A DNA stretch of 64,000 nt. It comes from Treponema phagedenis. GTDB taxonomy: Bacteria > Spirochaetota > Spirochaetia > Treponematales > Treponemataceae. How positions within the stretch are numbered: the first letter of the stretch is position 1; each line of letters starts with the position of its first letter. Shown here in pieces: positions 19,626 through 26,323 of the stretch. The stretch is from contig NZ_CP042818.1 in assembly GCF_008153345.1 (NCBI RefSeq), positions 2,505,001-2,569,000 of the forward strand. The letters are read 5' to 3'. The notes below the pieces were generated by a model that worked only from the letters and a program-made list of their open reading frames with translations, searched no databases and had not been told where the DNA came from. A program made the translations under genes and the position numbers.

Positions 19626-19711
19626 TGTACGTTATCACAGTACAAAAATTTACAAAAGAATTATCGAGCATCATGCAAAAACTCACTAAGTTTTTGCACG
19701 ATGCTCGATAA
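19626..19711 (+). terminator. Two hairpins after the chemotaxis receptor gene
   Basis: A short stem TTTTTGTAC/GTACAAAAA is followed by a long hairpin with 23-base arms (19661-19683 and 19689-19711), a 5-base loop CACTA and one mismatch, built on TTATCGAGCATC/GATGCTCGATAA. It could end mcp transcription. A third stem ACTTAGTTTT/AAAACTAAGT lies at 19770-19802. No gene is seen from 19571 to 19962. Confidence 0.5.
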
Positions 19712-19962
19712 ATTGCAACAAACCGGATACACAGAGCGTACGCATTAGATTTCGGTTTTAAACTCGTCGACTTAGTTTTATCACAAATGCAAAAAACTAA
19801 GTTATAGACTTCGCTGCCGCTGTGGCTCTTTTTGCGCTGTTTTAGGCACGCAAAAAAAATCTGGCTTCAAGTTAGTTTTAAAGCTTTATAAACTGCTCTT
19901 CACCGTAGATAAAAACAATGAGAAAAACAAACAATATACATGCGGCTACTTTCTTCATCACG

Positions 19963-20051
19963 TTATGTGTTCTCCCTTGCAGCAAAAGCGGCTTGCGCTT
20001 CGGCATGATTTTGTTCGGAGGCCTTCTTCCACCAATATGCGGCCTGAATGC
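19963..20051 (-). pseudogene. 3' remnant of a Sel1-repeat gene
   Basis: The minus strand reads AYWWKKASEQNHAEAQAAF then a stop at 19963-19965, nearly identical to the end of the intact Sel1 gene at 20587-21522 (YWWKKAAEQNHAEARAAL). DNA identity is high over about 65 bases (compare 19979-20045 with 20598-20665). Only this tail remains, which suggests a former tandem array of Sel1 genes reduced by recombination. Confidence 0.65.
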
Positions 20052-20062
20052 CCCCTATTTTT

Positions 20063-20545
20063 TTAATCAACTTTTTTGCCCTTAAAGTAGTCAGCTTTGG
20101 CAAAAGGTTCAACAAATTTTTTTATCTTTTTCATCAGCTCGCCTTCCACCTCTTTTTCCCCTTCTTCAAAAAAAGGAATCGAAATGCCAAACCCCTTCAT
20201 CTTGTAACTAGGACTTCCGCCAGTCATAATTTCCCCAAAGCCGTAGGATTTCATCATACGTTTAAATTTTCCGTTATCTTTTTTGTAATACTCCCATATA
20301 AGCTCATCGTCATCAAGTTTTTTGCCAAACACAAAATGCTCAATGCCGAACTCATTAGCAAAATTCTGTAAAGCATCAAAATCCGCATTAAAAATAATAC
20401 AATTATTTGCCTCGCCTCTCAATTTTCCTGAAAAACTATCATGCTGAAATAAATCCAGCTCTGTGTTAAAAGTTTCCCCGCCTTTATTCGGCATAATTGT
20501 GATTGTTTGCAAATAATTCAATACATGTACCATAACTTCTCCCAT
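20063..20545 (-). CDS. Hypothetical protein, 160 residues
   Basis: I do not recognise this family. The product is soluble, with a mixed alpha/beta look (NCIIFNADFDALQNFANEFG; FVFGKKLDDDELIWEYYKK) and a Lys/Glu-rich C-terminal helix. AGGAG lies 7 bases before the ATG, supporting the start. It follows the Sel1-repeat gene by 41 bases on the same strand and is followed by a Sel1-gene remnant. Small unknown genes between Sel1 genes can be partners or immunity proteins in toxin loci, but nothing in the sequence shows that here. Confidence 0.7.
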   Translation of the reverse strand: MGEVMVHVLNYLQTITIMPNKGGETFNTELDLFQHDSFSGKLRGEANNCIIFNADFDALQNFANEFGIEHFVFGKKLDDDELIWEYYKKDNGKFKRMMKSYGFGEIMTGGSPSYKMKGFGISIPFFEEGEKEVEGELMKKIKKFVEPFAKADYFKGKKVD

Positions 20546-20586
20546 AATAAAACTCCTATTCTAATGGTATTGTGTTATTTTGTTTT

Positions 20587-21522
20587 TTATTCATTCCTCG
20601 CAAGAGCGGCTCGTGCTTCGGCATGATTTTGTTCGGCGGCCTTCTTCCACCAATACACAGACTTTTCTTTATCGGCATTGCAGCCCTCTCCTCGATAATA
20701 GAGCTGCCCAAGTTGAAATTGCGCTTCGGCATTATCTTGAACAGCGGCTCTTGTGTACCAATAACACATCTCCTGCTTGTTAACGCTTGTTCCAATACCA
20801 TCGCGATACATAGTTGCAAGCAGGTATTGCGCTTCTGCATGGCTTTCCTCTGCAGCCTTTGTGCACCAGTAAAACGCTTTTTCCGTATCAACAGCGGGGT
20901 ACTCACCGCGCATATACATTCCGGCAAGTGCATAGTAAACCGCTCCTAGTTTTTCCCATCCAGTGCTGTCCCAACTTCGTTCAGCCAACGTTGTATACCA
21001 ATAAAATGCTTTTTCCTTATCGATAGCAATTCCATCGCCGTGCTCGTACATCTGTGCAAGCCTATACTGCGCTACAACATGATCTTGTTCTGCAGCTTTC
21101 GTATACCAATAAAGGGCATTTTCTTTATCAACGGTAATAGTGGGAGCCTTGCTCTCATCACTTGTCCATGGCAAATGGGCAACGAGCTTCCCGATATCAT
21201 ATACATACCCAAGCAGCCATTGGTGATGCATGTGCCCTTGTTCAGCATCCTTTGTATACTGCTCCAGCTTCTGTTTTTTATCAACAGGAGGGGCTTCTTC
21301 ATCAGCATACATACAGCCGAGCCGAGTTTGGGCTTTCACCACGCCCTGTTCAGCAGCCTTTGTGTACCAGTACAGGGCTTTTTCTTTGTCAACTTCCGTG
21401 CCTTCGCCATTGTAATACATGAGCCCCAGTTTATATTGAGATTCGGCATCTCCCTGTTCTGCTCTTTCTAAGCATTGAGAAAATATTTCTTCCGTATTAG
21501 GTTTTGTTTCATTGTTTTGCAT
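20587..21522 (-). CDS. Sel1-repeat (SLR) protein
   Basis: 311 residues made almost wholly of seven to eight Sel1-like TPR repeats of about 36 residues, for example AESQYKLGLMYYNGEGTEVD and KALYWYTKAAEQG. There is no signal peptide, so it is probably cytoplasmic. The family acts as a protein-interaction scaffold in signalling and host interaction. AGGAGG lies 8 bases before the ATG. Two repeats are longer and more diverged (around AHLPWTSDESKAP and ERSWDSTGWEKLG). It is followed by an unknown 160-residue gene. Confidence 0.88.
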   Translation of the reverse strand: MQNNETKPNTEEIFSQCLERAEQGDAESQYKLGLMYYNGEGTEVDKEKALYWYTKAAEQGVVKAQTRLGCMYADEEAPPVDKKQKLEQYTKDAEQGHMHHQWLLGYVYDIGKLVAHLPWTSDESKAPTITVDKENALYWYTKAAEQDHVVAQYRLAQMYEHGDGIAIDKEKAFYWYTTLAERSWDSTGWEKLGAVYYALAGMYMRGEYPAVDTEKAFYWCTKAAEESHAEAQYLLATMYRDGIGTSVNKQEMCYWYTRAAVQDNAEAQFQLGQLYYRGEGCNADKEKSVYWWKKAAEQNHAEARAALARNE

Positions 21523-21668
21523 TGGTAGTGCCTCCTGTTATAGTATTTTCCTGACTGTGCCGGATACAGCAGCCCCATTATGGTATGTAAATCTTATATT
21601 CACATCATATTAAAAAATTTTGTTTATCACGTGCATACTGTATGCGCAATTCTTCGTAGGTAAAATTC

Positions 21669-22358
21669 TCAGAGCCATTTTCCGTACGCGTGGTATAAAA
21701 AAACCGTAATCGGAAAATCGGAACCAAAAAGAATTTTATCGGTAAAGCCCGCAGAACATATTTTTTTTATGTCCCTACGCGATACAAAGGCGGTATCGCA
21801 AAAAACATTTTTGTATTCGCCTAATAGCCGAAGGGTTGTTTCCAAGGGGCGGCAGTGTGCAAGAATTATCTTTGCATTGGGTGCACTAGCAAAAAACTCC
21901 TCAAATAAATCAGCCCGGTCATCATCGTATCCGGTATGAATAAGCACAGGCAGTTTTAATTCATCCGCTGTTTTAAAAACTCCATGTGCAAGGTCCCGCG
22001 TTTGTGAATTTTGCAGATCCCACTTATTAGCCCGCGGATGCAATTTAAAACCTTCGTAGGGTATTTCCTGCAAAACAGTTTGCACCTCAAGCCCTGTATA
22101 ATGCAGCTCAGGGATAACCCAATACAAGGGATGAGCCTTTAGACTTAAGCTCTCTGCAACAGCTTGAGCCTCTGTAATTTCCTTTTTAATGTCCTCATAA
22201 ATTGACATAAGATCAAGCGCGGTATTAAAGGCCATGCCGCTTGTCGTTGAAGAATAGTAAAATTCATCTACGCCCGATTCTTTTAAAACGCCAAACACTG
22301 TTTTTGCATCATAATACGTGTTATAAAAAGTTCCTATGTGAATATGGTTATCTGTCAT
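21669..22358 (-). CDS. Amidohydrolase-family protein, C-terminus probably frameshifted
   Basis: 229 residues of the metal-dependent amidohydrolase (TIM-barrel, PF04909-like) family. The metal-ligand motif HIHIG is near the N-terminus, followed by YEGFKLHP, VLIHTGYDD, IILAHCRP and LFGSDFP. The frame ends HAYGKWL. In the next frame the DNA continues with a coding-like tail (SENFTYEELRIQYARDKQNF) to a stop at 21605-21607, so an indel near 21690 probably removed the last 25 residues. AGGAG precedes the ATG. It lies 15 bases after the second radical SAM gene and closes the RiPP-like operon. Confidence 0.8.
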   Translation of the reverse strand: MTDNHIHIGTFYNTYYDAKTVFGVLKESGVDEFYYSSTTSGMAFNTALDLMSIYEDIKKEITEAQAVAESLSLKAHPLYWVIPELHYTGLEVQTVLQEIPYEGFKLHPRANKWDLQNSQTRDLAHGVFKTADELKLPVLIHTGYDDDRADLFEEFFASAPNAKIILAHCRPLETTLRLLGEYKNVFCDTAFVSRRDIKKICSAGFTDKILFGSDFPITVFLYHAYGKWL

Positions 22359-22373
22359 ACTGTACGCTTTCTC

Positions 22374-23414
22374 CTATTGTTTTAATGATAAAACTTTATC
22401 CCTACGCTGTATAAAATTTTTTTTCTTATGAATATAGTTACAAAACTCTTTATCAAGTTTAAATAATTCACCATTATTTGCGCAAAGGTGCGGGCTTGGA
22501 CAAAAATTGCAGTAATTGCTTACATCACATTTTTTGCATTCGGGAAAATCACTTGCATAAATATTCCGTATTTTTTGTAAAAGCGGATGATTTAAGTATA
22601 AGGCTTCAATGTTGTTGTCCTTAATATTTCCCAAATACGCATACCACCCAATCATAGGAAAAATAGAACCGTCGCCTGAAAAACAAAGCGACTGTACGGC
22701 TCCGCCGTAAAATGGAATAGTTTCCAAAAGGATTTTTTCTTCAGAACCCCAAACATACGAAAGGGCACCGTTATCTTCCAAGCTTGTTTTAAAAAAAACT
22801 TCCAAATCTTCATCGCTCAGTCTTTGGCATAAATTCGATTCGGTATAATCCGAGGTTCCGAAAATAAAAATATCAACACAGGATGCTATCCCTTCAGAAT
22901 CCGCCCAACGCATTACATCCGGAAAATAATTTTTGTTTATTTGCATTGCCGGACATGAGATAAAAATCGGAACATTGTTTTTACGTAAAAGATGAACGGC
23001 TTTCATTGTTTTTTCAAATGAACCCTTTAATTGCGTTACCGCATCGTGAACTTGACTGTCAAGCGCATACAAAGAAATTTGCACTTCTTTTAATTGCTCT
23101 TGTGAATACTTTGCCAAAAACGCAACATCATCCTCTTTTAACAAAGTGCCGTTTGTAAAAAGACTGGTTCTGCACCCTTTGCTAATAACAAATGCAAGGA
23201 TTTCTTTCCATTGCGGATTAAGAGTTGTTTCCCCTCCTGTAATAGTAACAGAAGTTTTTTCAGCCAAGATGTTTTTGCATTGCGAAAAAATATTTTTTAC
23301 ATCATCTAACGAAAGAAAACCTTTTTTGGTTGAAGAGCAAGTGCGGTAGCAATGCACACATTTTTCGTTACAGGGGTTTGAAATTTCAAGTTCAATTGTA
23401 TTAAGCTTTATCAT
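22374..23414 (-). CDS. Radical SAM/SPASM peptide-maturase-like enzyme
   Basis: 346 residues. The radical SAM cluster motif CNEKCVHC lies at about residues 15-22, followed by VTITGGETTLNP. The C-terminal SPASM-type region is Cys-rich (CKKCDVSNYCNFC ... CANNGELFKLDKEFC), giving ligands for auxiliary Fe-S clusters. Such enzymes modify ribosomal peptides, for example by thioether formation. The start overlaps the end of the preceding radical SAM gene (ATGA at 23411-23414), so translation is coupled. It lacks the N-terminal RRE-like domain that its neighbour has. The likely substrate is the Cys-rich peptide at 25900-26022. Confidence 0.88.
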   Translation of the reverse strand: MIKLNTIELEISNPCNEKCVHCYRTCSSTKKGFLSLDDVKNIFSQCKNILAEKTSVTITGGETTLNPQWKEILAFVISKGCRTSLFTNGTLLKEDDVAFLAKYSQEQLKEVQISLYALDSQVHDAVTQLKGSFEKTMKAVHLLRKNNVPIFISCPAMQINKNYFPDVMRWADSEGIASCVDIFIFGTSDYTESNLCQRLSDEDLEVFFKTSLEDNGALSYVWGSEEKILLETIPFYGGAVQSLCFSGDGSIFPMIGWYAYLGNIKDNNIEALYLNHPLLQKIRNIYASDFPECKKCDVSNYCNFCPSPHLCANNGELFKLDKEFCNYIHKKKNFIQRRDKVLSLKQ

Positions 23415-24447
23415 ACTGTTTGTAATTTATTTTTTCGCCAGTCGGTTACGATGCGTTTATTAAGGGCAGCAACCTTGCAAAAATGTTTGTTGATTTTAAA
23501 GGGATCGCCTTCGGGGTTTTCGTTTGCATTGCGTACCATGCACATAGCGCAAAATGCCCTGTCTTCACAGGAGCCTCATTCGGGAAAATCCTTATTGCGG
23601 ATGTTTCGTAAAAAATTCATTTTTTTAGAATGGTACCAAATATCTTTTAAAGAAGATTCATTTACATTGCCGCACACATAGTCTTGCCAGCCCGCACAAG
23701 GATAGACATTCCCGTTTGCAACCATGCAGGCAGAAGAAATACCTACTCCGCATACAATACCGTCGGAGTCATGAGTTAATGATTTTATCCGTTCAAAAAA
23801 ATCGGGCTTTAGTATTTCCGCCTGATAGTCAATGTCGTCCTGTAAAATATCTGTGATAACTTTTTCTACTTCGCTTAAATTAAGCCGATTGTCGAGGTTA
23901 TCCGTACTGTGATCAAAGCGCGCCATCATAATGTAGTCGGTAACCGCACGAACCTTGTGCTCATGCGCCCAGCGTAAAACCTCTTGGTAGTCGCCTTTGT
24001 TTTGCTTCATTGTGGGGCAGCTTATTTGCAAGGGGATATCGTTTTCGACTAAACGCAAAATAGCATTCTTTGTTTTTTCAAAGGAGCCTTTTAAGCAAGT
24101 GATTGCATCGTGATGCTCGGGGTTCATACTGTACAGCGAAACCTGTACGCTAGAAAGACGGGAGTTTTTCATTAGGCTGATAACCTCATCATCAACGAGG
24201 GTGAGGTTTGAAAGCACATTCACCGAAAAATCATAATCCTTTGCCGCTTGTAAAAATTCTTTAAACTTAGGGTGGCACATCGGTTCCCCGCCCGAAAGAG
24301 TTAGGCTGAGGGTTTTCATTTCGTGCAATTGCTTTAGCACTCGGTAATACATGTCCTCGCTTATGTTGGTAAGTTTAAATTCGTGCGGAATATAGCAATG
24401 CACACAACGCTCATTACACTTACTGGTAAGCTCTATTTGAAAGCTTG
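23411..24447 (-). pseudogene. Radical SAM/SPASM enzyme interrupted by in-frame TGA and upstream frameshift
   Basis: The frame encodes SFQIELTSKCNERCVHCYIP, so the CxxxCxxC motif is intact, then LTLSGGEPMCHP and VSLYSMNPEHHD. No start codon lies between the preceding in-frame stop and this motif. Adding one base to the C6 run (24454-24459) joins it to the upstream RRE-like frame, giving one protein of about 485 residues. The frame meets TGA at 23578-23576 after DFPE, then continues for 54 codons (CEDRAFCAMCMVRN ... NKHFCKVAALNKR) and ends overlapping the next start. The paralogue at 22374 has Cys at the TGA position. Either selenocysteine or a nonsense mutation fits; two lesions in one gene favour decay. 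Confidence 0.7.
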
Positions 24448-24870
24448 AAAGCTGGGGGGCTTATGCTTAAAATGCTTTTCCAAAACATCCTGCGTGCTCT
24501 CTTTTGCCCGCGGAATAACGGGTGTAAAATCTTTTTTAATTGTTTTAGGCTCAATGGCGGCATAGGAAAAACGCACGTCGTTTGCGTCCAGCTCCGCAAT
24601 TGTTTCCCCCCGCGTTAAAAAACCGTCTTCGACAAGCTCATCAAAAAAAACTTTTACATCTTCCAATAGATCTTCCGCTTTTACGCCGATAAAAGCGGCG
24701 GCAGCCTTTTGGCAAATCGCTTCGAGACTTTGCCCCTCGCGTGAAACCGCGTTTAAAAAAACAGTTCCGCTGCCGTTTACCACCCTGTCGGAAAAGTTCC
24801 CTGTGTTTGTAATATAACCTAAGCCGTCATAGTCGCGGATAAAGGTATCAAATTTTTGCCTATAATACAT
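24433..24870 (-). CDS. RRE/PqqD-like domain, N-terminal part of the radical SAM enzyme
   Basis: 145 residues. Residues 15-95 resemble a PqqD-type RiPP recognition element (GLGYITNTGNFSDRVV; SLEAICQKAAAAF; LLEDVKVFFDELVEDGFL), the domain that binds leader peptides. The frame ends KPPSFQAFK just where the radical SAM frame begins, at a C6 tract. Radical SAM peptide maturases commonly carry this domain as their N-terminus, so I read it as the first third of one enzyme split by a single-base deletion. AAGGAG precedes the ATG. If the split is real, the two parts would be separate polypeptides. Confidence 0.7.
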   Translation of the reverse strand: MYYRQKFDTFIRDYDGLGYITNTGNFSDRVVNGSGTVFLNAVSREGQSLEAICQKAAAAFIGVKAEDLLEDVKVFFDELVEDGFLTRGETIAELDANDVRFSYAAIEPKTIKKDFTPVIPRAKESTQDVLEKHFKHKPPSFQAFK

Positions 24871-24905
24871 TGCACGCTCCTTAAAATAATAAAAATTACA
24901 ATTTG

Positions 24906-25790
24906 TTATTCGTTATTAGCAACAGCGATAGTATACCCAAGTGCTCGTGCGCAGTTAAGAAATTCAGCAAAATTATTTTTTTCCCATTCTCCGCAAACAG
25001 CTATTTTAATATTGCCGACACATAAAATATCTTCTTCATTTAACAAATGTCTTGCTCGGTTTGCCCGTTGGAATATTTTGTTTGCGTTTTCAAGTGTATC
25101 AAATACTCCATAGGACCCTCGAATCCTTTTAGGAAAAGCTTCTTCTAATTCGGTGTAGCTAATTTTCTTATGCTTAGCAAGATAATCTTTTACTACAGCA
25201 TGCACTAGCCGGCGCTTGGAATATGTTTGTCCGTTAAACGTATACGGTTCAGTATTCCGTTGAACCATGTTTTGCGGTTTATACTGTTCAGTCAAAATAA
25301 AGACTTCGCCGCGTTCGCTTTTATACCGTTTTAAAGTAATAGCTATAAGCGGAATATTTCCTTGAATCTTTATTTCACCGTTTATTATTCTTTGTTGTAA
25401 GTTAACATCAATATCAGGTCCGGCAAGGATACCGATAAAATTTCTACCTTGGGCATTATTTCCATTGGTTTCATATTCATTGATTATATTTTTAATCTCT
25501 TCCGTCTTTTCAAAGTATTGGGATAATTGGGCAACATCGTCTTCTTTTAGCATCCTGTTTTTAAGTTCAATTATTGCATACGTGTTCTCCGGGTATGCAG
25601 CCATCATATCTATCCGCCCAACGCCTACCTGAACCTCAGCCCCGATCAATCCTATAAAACTTTTATCATCTTCGTTCAAAGCTAATACTTCCGGATTTTC
25701 AATAAGGTAGGCTTCCATGAATAACTCTTTATTAAACGGCATTGGTTCCAGTTTAATACCATTTGCAGAAAAATGTGAATACAATTTCAT
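24906..25790 (-). CDS. PD-(D/E)XK nuclease-like protein in the RiPP operon
   Basis: 294 residues. The N-terminal half carries VGVGRIDMMAAYPENTYAII followed by ELKN, a D-x(n)-ExK pattern of the PD-(D/E)XK fold as in NucS/DUF91-like nucleases. The C-terminal half (YSKRRLVHAVVKDYLAKHK onward) looks like a winged-helix region. Catalysis is inferred, not shown. AGGAG lies 9 bases before the ATG. It sits between the precursor peptide gene and the RRE-radical SAM gene on the same strand. Its link to peptide maturation is unclear and it could be a passenger. Confidence 0.65.
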   Translation of the reverse strand: MKLYSHFSANGIKLEPMPFNKELFMEAYLIENPEVLALNEDDKSFIGLIGAEVQVGVGRIDMMAAYPENTYAIIELKNRMLKEDDVAQLSQYFEKTEEIKNIINEYETNGNNAQGRNFIGILAGPDIDVNLQQRIINGEIKIQGNIPLIAITLKRYKSERGEVFILTEQYKPQNMVQRNTEPYTFNGQTYSKRRLVHAVVKDYLAKHKKISYTELEEAFPKRIRGSYGVFDTLENANKIFQRANRARHLLNEEDILCVGNIKIAVCGEWEKNNFAEFLNCARALGYTIAVANNE

Positions 25791-25849
25791 ATTTGTTAAC
25801 TCCTAATTTTTTATTTAAATACCCAAGCGGCTCTGCCGCCCGGGTAAAT

Positions 25850-25873
25850 GCCATTGCGGATTTCCGCAATGGC
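25850..25873 (-). terminator. Hairpin after the precursor peptide gene
   Basis: Perfect 10-bp stem GCCATTGCGG/CCGCAATGGC with a 4-base loop, 27 bases past the peptide stop on the minus strand. A second stem ACCC..GCGGC/GCCGC..GGGT lies at 25821-25845. No long T run follows, so it may be a processing or partial-termination site raising precursor over enzyme levels. Confidence 0.55.
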
Positions 25874-25899
25874 CCCGATTTTAAAAATCGATAATCCGA

Positions 25900-26022
25900 T
25901 TATGTTGTTCTTTCGCAGTTTTTACAGTCACAACTATCATAGGTATCCTTTGTCGGGCAGCCTGCTGCGAATGAACCTGAGTTGCTGTTTTGTGCAACTA
26001 CTTGCGGTTTTTCGTATTTCAT
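25900..26022 (-). CDS. Cys-rich ribosomal peptide precursor (candidate RiPP)
   Basis: 40-residue peptide beginning MKYEKPQVVAQN, with a hydrophilic leader, a GSFAAGCP block and a Cys-rich core (CDCKNC near the end). The four Cys are at 22, 31, 33 and 36. The start is fixed by AAGGAGGTG 6 bases upstream, a much stronger site than any other Met in the frame. It lies first in a same-strand run leading to an RRE-like domain and two radical SAM/SPASM genes, so it is the natural substrate candidate. The core resembles ranthipeptide or sactipeptide targets in general, but I cannot name the class. Confidence 0.75.
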   Translation of the reverse strand: MKYEKPQVVAQNSNSGSFAAGCPTKDTYDSCDCKNCERTT

Positions 26023-26150
26023 GTGTTTCACCTCCTTTTCCATGTATATATTTTTGGTATGTACCTCTTGCCGTGTAAGGCAAAGGGTCATACAAATACA
26101 ATGGCAAAATTATTACGTTTTTGCGGTCATACTTGTTGGCAACACAGTGT

Positions 26151-26180
26151 ATTATAAAAAAAGAGATTAAAAAGTGCATC
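26151..26180 (-). promoter_or_regulatory. Putative promoter of the RiPP operon
   Basis: Minus strand TATAAT at 26156-26151, 129 bases before the peptide start, in a very AT-rich stretch. The -35 is weak (TGCACT region near 26178). The stretch 26023-26323 holds only this promoter and the peptide's ribosome site. Confidence 0.4.
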
Positions 26181-26323
26181 TTTTTTGAGAAAAAAATAGA
26201 AATTTGTTGAATAAAAATATGCGTTTTGCGGTTTAAAAGGGTTTTTACTTTACAAGTTAAATTTAAAACTTTTCCCGACTGGGGGGAGGTACAGTATACT
26301 ATAGAAGAAAAAGGTACCTCCCC

